DNA of 64,000 nucleotides from Davidsoniella eucalypti (Eukaryota; Ascomycota; Sordariomycetes; Microascales; Ceratocystidaceae): contig RMBW01000067.1 of assembly GCA_004009845.1 (NCBI GenBank), positions 140,562-204,561 on the forward strand, given 5' to 3'. Below are positions 1 to 9,742 of the stretch, piece by piece (positions within the stretch are counted from its first letter, which is position 1; each line of letters begins with the position of its first letter). Under the pieces are notes generated by a model. That model searched no databases, had not been told where the DNA came from, and saw nothing but the letters and a program-made list of their open reading frames with translations. The position numbers and the translations under genes are program-made.

Positions 1-1509
1 TCGAAGATGGTTGCTATCTTGCCTGATTGCTCAGAATGGGGCCAGACCTATATCTTGGAGGCCCTCATGTCTTATGTCCCACAGGAATCGGGCGAGGCAG
101 TATTATTGGCAGAGCGCATAGCTCCTCGCCTTTCGCACTCGAATTCGTCGGTCGTCCTGACATGTATCAGGGTGATGCTTTACCTCATGAACTATATTGC
201 CGATCAGAAGCACATTGCAGTACTGTGTCGGAAGCTTTCTCCGCCACTTGTAACTCTGCTTGCTAAGGGCCCCGAAGTACAGTATCTCGCTCTAAGAAAC
301 GCCCTGCTGATTCTACAGAGACGACCGGAAGTGCTGCGGAATGATATCCGTGTGTTCTTCTGCAAGTACAACGACCCTATCTACGTCAAGGTTACCAAGC
401 TGGAGCTCATCTTCATGTTAGCCAACGAGAAAAACATTGATGAGGTTCTTACTGAGCTGCGTGAGTACGCTACGGAAATCGATGTGCACTTTGTTCGCAA
501 AGCAGTCAGGGCCATCGGCAAGTTGGCCATCAAGATTGAGCCTGCCGCTAACCGCTGTATTAACCTTTTGTTGGAGCTTGTAGCCACTAAGGTCACGTAC
601 ATTGTGCAAGAGGCAACTGTGGTAATCAAAAATATCTTCCGCAAATACCCCAATCAGTACGAGTCTATCATCGGCACACTCTGCGAACATCTTGATTCGC
701 TAGACGAACCCGAAGCGAAGGCAGCCATGGTTTGGGTCATCGGCCAGTACGCCGATCGCATTGAGAATAGTGATGCTCTTCTAGAGGACTTTTTGTACAG
801 CTTCTCCGAAGAACCTGTCGAGGTACAACTTGCGCTTCTCACGGCTACTGTCAAACTGTTCATACAGAGACCTACCAAGGGCCAGGAGCTTGTTCCTAGA
901 GTACTCAAGTGGGCCACGGAGGAAACGGACAATCCTGATCTCCGTGACCGTGCCTACATGTACTGGCGTCTACTTTCAACGGACATGGTAGCAGCCAAGG
1001 AGGTCGTTATGGGCCAGAAGCCGGCCATCAGCTCAGAGTCAGAGAAACTTGACCCGCATACACTCGAAGAAATGTGTCTCAATGTTGGCACTCTGGCCAC
1101 AGTATACCTTAAGCCGGTACAAAGCGTGTTCCGGTCGGCGCGACCACGCAGACTGCTTGATTCTCCAGCGCTACAACGGCAGAACATCCCGACGATGGGC
1201 GAAAGCCAGAAGTCCATGGGCCTACTAACCACTGCCAATCTGGCATCTCCTTCGACATATCCGACGACGCCAACCACGCCGCTATCCGGACACCCGAATG
1301 CTGCCGCATCAGCACAAGCTATCAGTGATGCTGATGCCTACTTTTCTAGCCTGACGCCACAGATGGCGTCGATGAACCTGGATGGCGGCGATATCTTTGG
1401 AGGCGGTGGTGGTGCTGGTATGCCTTATGTAGTGAGTGCTCATGATCCGCAGGGCGTCATGCACCCATCACAGAACCAAGGCAACAATGGAGATTTGTTG
1501 ATGCTATAA
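1..1509 (+). CDS. APL2: AP-1 complex beta-adaptin, 3' part of gene (5' end outside window)
   Basis: Reading is open from the first base (Ser-Lys precede the first visible Met at 7), so this is the C-terminal 502 residues of a longer protein. The sequence is the HEAT-repeat solenoid of beta1/beta2-adaptin: blocks such as YNDPIYVKVTKLE, EYATEIDVHFVRKAVRAIGK, FRKYPNQYESII and DNPDLRDRAYMYWRLLSTD are hallmark beta-adaptin segments. Beta-adaptin is a large subunit of the clathrin adaptor at the trans-Golgi and endosomes. After about residue 370 the chain becomes a Ser/Thr/Pro- and Gly-rich hinge and stops without the folded ear domain of animal beta-adaptins, as is common in fungi. The extreme C-terminus, GDLLML, resembles a clathrin-box motif (inference). 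Assignment to AP-1 rather than AP-2 rests on overall similarity. No intron is needed in the visible part. Confidence 0.9.
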   Translation, partial: SKMVAILPDCSEWGQTYILEALMSYVPQESGEAVLLAERIAPRLSHSNSSVVLTCIRVMLYLMNYIADQKHIAVLCRKLSPPLVTLLAKGPEVQYLALRNALLILQRRPEVLRNDIRVFFCKYNDPIYVKVTKLELIFMLANEKNIDEVLTELREYATEIDVHFVRKAVRAIGKLAIKIEPAANRCINLLLELVATKVTYIVQEATVVIKNIFRKYPNQYESIIGTLCEHLDSLDEPEAKAAMVWVIGQYADRIENSDALLEDFLYSFSEEPVEVQLALLTATVKLFIQRPTKGQELVPRVLKWATEETDNPDLRDRAYMYWRLLSTDMVAAKEVVMGQKPAISSESEKLDPHTLEEMCLNVGTLATVYLKPVQSVFRSARPRRLLDSPALQRQNIPTMGESQKSMGLLTTANLASPSTYPTTPTTPLSGHPNAAASAQAISDADAYFSSLTPQMASMNLDGGDIFGGGGGAGMPYVVSAHDPQGVMHPSQNQGNNGDLLML

Positions 1510-4143
1510 TTAATATAAGATGACGACGATGACATGGAGGCTAGCACCAATGTTTTTTATTTACTTTATTTTCTATTTGTTACTTCTTGATAATGCCCTG
1601 GTAGCATATAAATAGCGGCATTGAATTTTTTTTCTCTACTTAACATTTGATGAGTTTTGTTTATCAGTATTATCAGTATGATGAATGAATTTTATCATCG
1701 GACATTTCAAATTAAAAGAGGAGGAGCATCGGTGAACAAAAGAGGTAGTTGTTAACAGGCATTGAGGCTTCAGGCTCCCCGGCCCTTCAAATGAAATGAT
1801 CGCTTTGCCAAGACTCAAATTGCCGATTTTGACTCGGCACGAGCCGTACGAGGGTTTTTCGATTCTGAAATATAACTATAAGCTCTCTTGTTTTGAAGCT
1901 ATGGATTCTTTCTACCGGCAATCTTTGTGGGGAGACCTGCAAAGAGATTGGGTTAAGAGGTGGATACGTACATATCTATGTAGTATCTAGTTATACAATT
2001 AATAGGTACGAGACATGCACCTATCCCAAGTCGGCAGTGCCGACTCCTAGCAATTGCATCACCGTGCAGAGTGAGAGCGGTGTTTTTGTTAATTGATTTG
2101 CTTGGATGTACTTGTTGGGGCTTAGAGGAAAAAGAGAGCAAGAAATCATGCGAAAATTATTTGTGCGGTTTGTTCCCCGAGACCGCCGGTATCATGATAT
2201 TTGCTCTTCCTGTATAATTAGTTGTATATAATGTAGTTAGCCTTATGTATTCGGAATACCGGCCGCTAAACGACTTCTTTCTCGCCTGTTCTGCCGTCTT
2301 TGCAAAGATAAAGGACAGTCTAGATAACTAACTAAATAAACTACTACTGAAGTCGACCCTATGCTTATGGTAGTGCCATACTGTTCTAAGAGGGCTTATA
2401 GTACAAGAAGCTTACATTGTATGCTAGTATTAGCTCAGGGCTGTGTATCTTAGGTCCATTTCCACCTTGATAAAAAAGAATTATAAAACCCCAAATAAAA
2501 CAATGAAACATAGAAAACAGGCTGTCCCCGGATGGCCTGGCAAAGGAAAAACAGTAGTAAAATAGACAGATAAAAAGGACACAATGAGGCGAAGTAAAGG
2601 CCGGAAACTATCAAAAGGCTGTTTTGAGTACTCTTTGTTTTTGCTCTGTTGATGTTAGGGTGAGATGGGCCTAGAATGTTGGCTAGCATGGCCATGAAAC
2701 AGAAGAAACACAGTGCAAACCTGAGCAAATGAACAAGGCAAAAAAAAAAAAAAAAAGTCGAGTGTTTTCTTTTCGGCTGAATTGACGCCGAACATACAGC
2801 CTAGATATTCTTGCCCTTGATTATCAGATAACTTGGTTCTTTATTTCTTGGTTGTAGTTGATCGCTAGTGGCTGTATGTAAAAAAGACAAAAGACGCAAG
2901 GGCCCTGAATAGCCACCCGCCTCTGCCTAGAACAGGGCCTGGAAACTAGCCCCTGGCCGCCTAAAAACAACACTGCGTTTAGTGGCTGGGCTCTGTTGCA
3001 GCGCTCTACAGCAACTAAACCAGTCCTATTGTTCTTTTGACCCTCGGAGAAAAGGACGGCTAAAAGAACTAGTATTACAATCCGCCGAGTTTTCTTCAAG
3101 GCCTGGAAAGCCACACACTATCCTTGCTTGTTCTTTCTGCTTCATGTCGTTCTTTTTTTTTCTTTTTCTTTTCCCTTGCCCTCAGCACCACCGCTTCAAG
3201 CCCTAGAGATCTCCTACGCCTCTCTTTCTTTTTTCTTTTTCTTTGTTTCGATGTCCTCCGTTTTCATCTGCGTCTTTACTGCCCTGTTTCACTGAATATT
3301 CGATGTGCTGGGACGATATGGAGCCAGCATCGTCATCCCTGAACAATTAGCAGCAGCAATAACAAAATAATCCATCGAAGCGTCGGAACCCAGCCTAGTC
3401 CTAGCAGCTGTACTATAGCAGCTCCAGTATAGCGGTTTTGGTCCTTATCCAGCGCCGTGCCCGCTGCCATTAACGCTGTTTTTGCTCTGATTCCCAGAGC
3501 CGATTCTCACTTCTTTTATTTTCTGCTTCCAAGCGCTAGACGAACAGACAAATCCTGTGGTGTCTGTTTTTTTCTTCTTTTCTTCTCTTGGCTGGATTGA
3601 TTTATCGGCCTTACTGACTAATCCCGACTGACTCTCATCTCTCTTTCGTTGATTTGAATTCTGGTAAATTCGTCAGCCTATACAGCCAATATCCCATCCA
3701 TCCACCATCCTCCACTTGCCAATAAGCGCCGCATAGCATAGGCCCTTCGCTCCATCGCTCGCCACTATCAGACTGAAGGCTCACCTGGTCTCGACTCTAT
3801 CGACTGGATGCCTGCCTGCCATCCTCACCTGCTCCGACCTAGCCAGACGCCTTTCTTATCAACAACAACCCCCAACAAGCCGAAGAACCGGTTCTTGACT
3901 CGTCCCGCGCCTATCCGTTTCACACTGGCCTAGGCGTTTCGTTCACCGAGTCGCGTTGCCTTCTGTCGTCGTCGCTATATTGTTTTGCTTTCTTTCTTTC
4001 CCTCCCTCTTCCTTGTACTCCGAGCTCGTCTCGTCTCTTCTCCCCCTCACCTAACCAACCAATACGTGAGCAACAGCGTCGCCTCTCCGTGTACTATCGC
4101 CACCCATATCCATCCTGACTAACGCGTCCGACAACAAAACAAC
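1510..4143. other. Intergenic region with long pyrimidine-rich leader of the next gene
   Basis: About 2.6 kb without a supportable gene. The first half is AT-rich, with an A-run near 2740. From about 3120 to 4140 the plus strand is strongly C/T-rich, typical of a fungal promoter or 5' leader, and probably belongs to the ubiquitin-fold gene at 4144. Small open frames here have no recognisable protein features. Confidence 0.6.
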
Positions 4144-4807
4144 ATGGCATCCTCCAGTGCTCCGATCGACTCGGCTCCGGCTCACAGTGCCCCCACGGCC
4201 GAAGAGAAGGGCAAGGGCCGTGCCGACCCCGATGTCCAGCCAGACCTTGCCGTCTCTAGCGCCGACGGCGATCAGGGCGAGCCGACATCGCCCAAGCAGC
4301 AGCAACAGCAGCCCGACGATGCTAGCCCGGTCTGCCTCATCACCCTACTGCTATCATCGGGTGCTAGACACCCCTACAAAATCGACGACAAGTACCTAGC
4401 CAAGCGCAACGTCGAAGCCGAGATCCTGGAGTCCGGAAAGCGCGATCCCTTCAGTATCAGCGTGTACACCTTGAAGGAGCTGATCTTGCGCGAGTGGCGC
4501 GAGGAATGGGACGCAAAGCCTGCCAGCCCAAGCAGCATCCGGCTTATATACTTCGGGAAGCTGCTGGCCGATAAGGAGCCCCTCAAACGTATGTTGTTGT
4601 CCTTCCAAGATATCTACATGATACCATGTTTGAAAACTAACGAATACATTCACAGAATATCACTTCAGCGCCGCAAACCGGAACGTCGTCCATATGTCCG
4701 TAAGACCAGCCGATATTGTCGACGACGATGAACCCAAAACCTCCGGCAAGTCCTCGGGAAGACCGTCATCCGCACAAGAGTCTACTCGCTGTTGCATTAT
4801 ATTATAA
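4144..4807 (+). CDS. UBL3/MUB-like membrane-anchored ubiquitin-fold protein (two exons)
   Basis: Exons 4144-4588 and 4656-4807; the 67-nt intron starts GTATGT, has an ACTAAC branch site and ends CACAG. The product is 198 aa. Residues 1-60 are a low-complexity Ser/Ala/Gln-rich tail, and about 61-165 is a ubiquitin-like fold of the Rad60-SLD_2/UBL3 type (SVYTLKELILREW, then IRLIYFGKLLADKEPLK and VVHMSVRP). The reading ends in CCIIL, the same type of C-terminus as animal UBL3 and plant MUBs. There a CAAX cysteine is prenylated (final Leu favours geranylgeranyl) and the neighbouring Cys can be palmitoylated. It has no di-glycine end and so should not be conjugated; the family tethers E2 enzymes or sorts cargo at membranes. 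Without splicing the frame ends in an unrelated basic tail, which supports the intron. Confidence 0.85.
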
Positions 4808-5869
4808 AGCAGACTGTCTGGATACTCGCATACAGCTCTTCTTTCTCTCTTTCCTCTCTCGTCTTGTGAGACCAAAAGCGATTTCTCATTGGTTTTGTAT
4901 CTTTCTCTTTTATTTCTTTCCATCGGCTCGCTCTCTATGGCTTTTTTCCCTTCTCTTCATTTTGCTTGTAGTGCTACTACTCCTGCTTGTTACCCGGTTT
5001 GATTCTTCTTTCTTTTCTTTTCGTTTGGATTCTTACATGTATATGCACTCCGTATAACTACATATGCCCTCGCCATGTCAAGGTGTAGATGTAGATGTAT
5101 CACCAGTAGGACGGCACGTGGTTTGAATCCCATGGCGCACTCATACGTCACATGTCTTTTCTTCCTGTTATCTTTCTTGATCTTCTTGTTATTCTTTTGC
5201 ACTGGTTTCTGGCCTACGTCATGTCACGGTCCTTAGTTGGTATCAACTTTGTTTTTTTTTTCCCCGGCTTTTTTACAATGTCGGATCTCATTCCCTTGGC
5301 ATGTTTCCGTGGCTGATTTTTATTATCTTTCTGTTCTTTTTTTCTTGGTCTTATCTCTGTTCAGCACTGAAATCTCGTCATTTGCACTCTTCATGACTGA
5401 CAAATCATCCATTCATCAAACACACTAATACCCCCTTCTTAAATCGCTTTCGTTTCCAGCAGAGACTGGGTAGATAACATTGACGATTCTTAGTATATTG
5501 CTCTTCTTTTTCTAGTTTCTTATCCTGTATTGCTTTACCATCCTTATAAATAGCTTATATCCTCACTACTCTCCTATATCTGCGTGCTTTCCCTGACTAT
5601 CATTCAAACAATTGATCGGTCTTATGTGCATCGAGGAAACGCGAATCCCTCGATAGATCCAAATAGCATGTTATTCTTCTTATAAAATATCGCAACTGTA
5701 TTTCAAGTCTTCCGTGTTGTTCATAATGTGTATGACGAAGAACAAGCCCATTCATTGTATAGAATTTGGTAATCATGATGGTATTTCATTAGAATAAGAC
5801 GGAGCGCCGAGACTAGTCTTCTGTAATATTCCCAGTCTCTCCCAGTCTCTTGATGTAAGTTGTATTTCT
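4808..5869. other. Intergenic region between convergent genes
   Basis: About 1.06 kb between the convergent ubiquitin-fold gene and UMP1. It is T-rich on the plus strand with several short T-runs, as expected for 3' UTR and termination sequence. No gene, tRNA or repeat was recognised. Confidence 0.5.
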
Positions 5870-6370
5870 TTAAGCCTGGTTGATCTTCAACTTGTGTTCC
5901 ATTTCCGCGTGGAAACCAGCGACACCGACCGTCTCATCGCCAGTGTAGATATCCTCCCAAGCGACAGACGCATCTCTACCACGCAAGATATCCTCGTGGA
6001 CACTCGGCAGACCACCGCCCAGAACAGCGGGTCTCCAGGACGAATCGCGGACAATCTTGAGTTCCATGCCCCGACGAACCGGCTCGGCGATGCCGTATAC
6101 GCGGCGCAGAGTCTGCATGCGCAGGTTCTCCTGCGTAGCTTCCCAGTTCTTCAGGCGAGCTTCGAGGGGGTGCGCGGAGGCGGGGGCGGACGTGTCCAGG
6201 CTAGTGGTGGATTCGACGGCGGTTGATGAGGCGGATGGGCCTAGACCCGCGCGCATGGTATCGTGGACACCAGGTGCCGAAGGGGCGGATAGGGACTTTT
6301 GGATGTGTGTGAACGAGGTGCCAGAGGCAGATTCGGGGACGATGCGCATAGACTGTCGGATGTTTGGCAT
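5870..6370 (-). CDS. UMP1: Proteasome maturation factor UMP1
   Basis: A 166-aa uninterrupted protein. UMP1 (POMP in animals) is the chaperone that sits in the 20S half-proteasome, coordinates beta-subunit processing on dimerisation and is then degraded as the first substrate. The diagnostic core is present: HPLEARLKNWEATQENLRM, then LRRVYGIAEPVRRGMELKIV, then the VHEDILRGRDASVAWEDIYTGDE block and a C-terminal EMEHKLKI. The first ~65 residues are Ser/Ala-rich and disordered, normal for the family, and the length is typical. Transcribed divergently from the ABC ATPase gene; the shared region of about 0.7 kb contains a perfect inverted repeat at 6698-6735. Confidence 0.93.
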   Translation of the reverse strand: MPNIRQSMRIVPESASGTSFTHIQKSLSAPSAPGVHDTMRAGLGPSASSTAVESTTSLDTSAPASAHPLEARLKNWEATQENLRMQTLRRVYGIAEPVRRGMELKIVRDSSWRPAVLGGGLPSVHEDILRGRDASVAWEDIYTGDETVGVAGFHAEMEHKLKINQA

Positions 6371-6697
6371 GGCTTGGGTTAGCTTAAGCTTACTCTGGAG
6401 TGGCTTTTTTTATTTTTGGCGGGGAAATTGTCTCGTGAGATTGCAATTGGTGCTTACCATGGTGGGCAGATGGACGGTTTCTTAGACTAGATATGTGTAG
6501 AGGAGACGAAGAGAAGGTATTGTGACGTCAAAAGAAAGGCAAAGTTAGAGCGGGTTGGTGGTTGTTGGGATTTGGGATATGAAGCTTAGGAAGGCCCACT
6601 AGGCTACGACAAGCTTGCGTTCACTTCAACTTTGGCTCTTTGATAGCCTTGCTCAAAAACTGACCCCAAGAAAATAGCGGGACCCCTGCTGTACGTA

Positions 6698-6735
6698 CCC
6701 CACAATATTTATTATTGATGATAAATATTGTGGGG
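6698..6735. promoter_or_regulatory. Perfect 15-bp inverted repeat in the UMP1/ABC divergent promoter
   Basis: CCCCACAATATTTAT at 6698-6712 and its exact reverse complement at 6721-6735 are separated by 8 nt (TATTGATG). It lies 328 bp upstream of the UMP1 start and 350 bp upstream of the likely ABC start. It could bind a dimeric regulator or form a hairpin; the sequence alone cannot tell which. A G/C-ended, A/T-centred symmetric site in a bidirectional promoter is unlikely to be chance. Confidence 0.5.
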
Positions 6736-7085
6736 CGCGGCACGAGTACATTGTACTAATATGTATAGCTACATAATAGAAGCCCACTAACACGGATAAA
6801 AACCAAGCGGCCGAGATTCAATGATAGGCGGCCTTTTTGGGGCTTTTTGTTCCATTGACGTCCGTCCCATCAAGATTGATATTTCTAGAGGCTTTGGCTA
6901 CGGATAAGGGCGGGCGACTCAAGTTATTGTGTTTGTATTGTTTTGTTAGTGAAGCAGGCCTGTCTGTCTTACATAAAAAGCAACAAGCTTCTTGCTTGGC
7001 CAGTCGTGGAAGCAAGCTCACTTCAGGCAATTGCTTTATATTCCTTTGTTTTGAAATTGGTAAGCTTAGTCTCACGATAGTCGCC

Positions 7086-8834
7086 ATGAAAGCGCCGCCC
7101 ATCATCCGCATCACCAACGGCACGTTTTTCCGCCACCATCCGGCCTCTCATACGACGAAGCCCAACCCGGCACTATTTCCTCGCTTAACCTTCACTCTAG
7201 ACTCTGCGCCGGGCAAGAACTGGGCCGTTGTCGGCCCGTCTCTGTCGGGCAAAACCACGCTCCTACAGGCCCTCCGAGGCCGCTTGATTGCCGAGCCGCC
7301 GACGGCCCGCAGTTTTCCGTATCTATCTACAGACGCTGTGCCTGACCGTCTGCGTACGCCGGCCAATGCTATCCAGTATGTGGGATTCGACGCCGATACC
7401 GGCGGTTCGTTGTCATCTGGGGTAACTACATCAGCCTATCTCTCGGCGCGCTACGAGAGTCGGCGCGAAGAGACTGACTTCTCGCTACGTGACTATCTGT
7501 TAGGTAACACGGAGCTTAACCCGCTGCCGCAGATCCACGAAGACGGGTCTATTCCACAGGACTTGTTTGACCGTGTCGTCCGCGATCTACATCTGGAGCC
7601 CCTTCTGGAGATCCCCGTGGCCTTCCTGAGTAATGGCCAAGGGCGCCGCTCTCGCATTGCCCGGGCTCTACTTACGAGGCCGGAGGTTTTGCTTCTTGAT
7701 GAGCCCTTCATGGGTCTCGATCCGCCAACTACTCGCTCTCTTAGCCCGCTTCTTCACTCGCTCGCTGCCCGTGCAAGCCCGCGTCTTATCTTGACTAACC
7801 GCCCGCAAGACCCCATTCCCAACTGGATCACGCACCTGGTTCTACTAAAGGACGACTGCCGCATCGCCGCTGTCGGCGAAAAGGAGTCTGTCCTGGGAAA
7901 AACTTCCTCGCATGCCTCTGCTGCTGTGCCTATTGTAGACAGCGCGGTAGAGAAAGCCGCCGCACCTGTCAAGGGCAAGCCATTAGTTGAAATGCAGGGC
8001 TGCAAGGTTCGCTACGGCGACAAGACGGCCCTCGGAAACTGGCCTGCTGGTCTTCACTGGACGGTGCGTCAAGGCGAGCGCTGGGCCGTCTTCGGGCCCA
8101 ACGGGTCTGGTAAGACCACTGTCGTTTCGCTGCTCTGCTCTGATCATCCACAGGCATATTCTCTACCCATCCGCCTTTTTGAGCGCTCGCGGCTTCCCGA
8201 GCCCGGTGTCCCAGCCCTGACCTTTTGGGATATTCAGGCTCGTATCGGTCATTCCAGCCCCGAAGTTCACCAGCATATGCCCCGCACGTTGACTTTAAGG
8301 CAGACCATTGCAAATGCCTGGGCTCCGACTTTCCGTGCGCGAGCGAAGCTGCCCCCCGGTGCGGCTGAAAAGATCGATGCGGCCCTGCGTGCCTTTGAAA
8401 AGGAACTCAATCCTGAAGCAACGGCAGTCACGACGATCGACGAAAACTCGAGCACGGCATGGGCTGATGACTATATTCTCGGTCAAGTTTCCTTCAGTGC
8501 TCAGCGCGTGGCCCTGCTTCTCCGTGCCGTCGTCAAGAATCCAGACATCGTCGTGCTAGACGAGGCCTTTAGCGGCATGGACGATACGGTGCGTGATAAG
8601 TGCATGCGGCTACTGCGCGATGGCCCAGATAGCGGTATTGGCAAGTTACTGGCGGGACTACAGGCACATCAGGCCATGATCTGTATCAGCCATATTCGTG
8701 AGGAAGTGCCAGATTCTGTGCGGGAGTGGATGTGTCTTCCCGAAGCAAATTCAGGCCTCGAAGCGAGATTTGGTCGGTTGGATGGCCCACTAGGAACAAA
8801 CGAGAAAAGATGGAAGGATATTTGGAATATGTAG
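7086..8834 (+). CDS. Soluble tandem ABC ATPase (YDR061W-like)
   Basis: 582 aa from the ATG at 7086, which has a good context (TCGCCATG) and directly precedes conserved sequence (IRITNGTFF). The frame is open 83 codons further upstream, but that part looks like leader. There are two nucleotide-binding domains and no membrane spans. NBD1 has Walker A GPSLSGKT (50-57), a divergent signature LSNGQ (181-185) and Walker B LLLDEP (Asp205, Glu206). NBD2 has Walker A GPNGSGKT (337-344), a degenerate signature SFSAQ (469-473) and Walker B VVLDEA (Asp492, Glu493). The architecture matches the fungal family of S. cerevisiae YDR061W, distantly related to molybdate/photorepair-type ABC proteins; its substrate is not known. 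No intron is needed. Confidence 0.82.
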   Translation: MKAPPIIRITNGTFFRHHPASHTTKPNPALFPRLTFTLDSAPGKNWAVVGPSLSGKTTLLQALRGRLIAEPPTARSFPYLSTDAVPDRLRTPANAIQYVGFDADTGGSLSSGVTTSAYLSARYESRREETDFSLRDYLLGNTELNPLPQIHEDGSIPQDLFDRVVRDLHLEPLLEIPVAFLSNGQGRRSRIARALLTRPEVLLLDEPFMGLDPPTTRSLSPLLHSLAARASPRLILTNRPQDPIPNWITHLVLLKDDCRIAAVGEKESVLGKTSSHASAAVPIVDSAVEKAAAPVKGKPLVEMQGCKVRYGDKTALGNWPAGLHWTVRQGERWAVFGPNGSGKTTVVSLLCSDHPQAYSLPIRLFERSRLPEPGVPALTFWDIQARIGHSSPEVHQHMPRTLTLRQTIANAWAPTFRARAKLPPGAAEKIDAALRAFEKELNPEATAVTTIDENSSTAWADDYILGQVSFSAQRVALLLRAVVKNPDIVVLDEAFSGMDDTVRDKCMRLLRDGPDSGIGKLLAGLQAHQAMICISHIREEVPDSVREWMCLPEANSGLEARFGRLDGPLGTNEKRWKDIWNM

Positions 8835-9742
8835 ATACAAAGACAGCTTACAGTCAGCTGTCGTTATGGGTTGAGCTCGAGTTACACGAAGTGGCAACAT
8901 AACCTTGAGGCAATAAATCATTAGTACAGCATTTCACTTAACGATAAGAAAAGACAATGATTATAGTAGTTTATGTATTGATTTGTTGTTATTCCGCCCG
9001 AAAACAAAGATAATAAAGAGTCATTCATAACCGTCATTGCCTTTTTTTTTCATGATATAACAAACCATGCTGACAAAATAATATCTGTTTTCTTTGGGCG
9101 TGAATAAAGGAGATAAGATGCAAAATAAAATAAAAGATAATGTAGTAATAATCATAATAATAAATAGATGGAAGAGTTGAGAGTTGGGTTTGTTTGGCTT
9201 CCACGGCCGGTCGGGAGACTCGCTAGAACAAGAAAAAAAAAAATCATGAAATAAATGAAATGATAGACCAAAAAAAAAAAAGATAGGAAAACGTTATGTT
9301 TTAAAATCGCCCAAAAAAACATCAAGACCCATGAATAAAAAATAAAAATGAAACATTAAAACAAACATAAACATGAACAATGGAATTATCAAATAACAGG
9401 TCCGTTTTTCCCATGAGCCGTTTTCCCTTTTTCCATTTTTTTTTGAGAGCCCCGAACGCCGTGGTGAAAAATAAAAGAAGAAAAAAAACAAGATGCAAAT
9501 GTTACCCTGCCCCCCCCCGAATAAAAAAGAAGTGAATAGAAGAGAAAGATATAACATAGAAAGGGTATCATCAACAAGTCTCAAACTAATTAACTAGAAA
9601 AGTAACTGGAAGAGCCAAGTTTGTCGTAGATGCCTCCTTAAAAAGAGAGCCATACTAAAAAAAAAAGAAGAAAAAAAGAATGATAAAGATGAAGTTATAA
9701 GTAGAAAGACGATGTTGGCTTTTGAGAAAAAGACCGTGATTT
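8835..9742. other. AT-rich intergenic region between convergent genes
   Basis: About 0.9 kb between the convergent ABC and PPR genes. Very A/T-rich with many A-runs, consistent with 3' UTRs and terminators of both genes. Short open frames on the minus strand are low-complexity. Nothing else was recognised. Confidence 0.5.

Noticed and set aside
5118..5140. T-loop-like GTTTGAATCCC suggesting a tRNA
   Set aside because: No matching D arm, anticodon stem or acceptor stem can be built around it.
6837..7085. N-terminal 83-codon extension of the ABC ATPase
   Set aside because: Cys/Leu-rich sequence unlike the family, while a good ATG context sits at 7086 just before conserved sequence.
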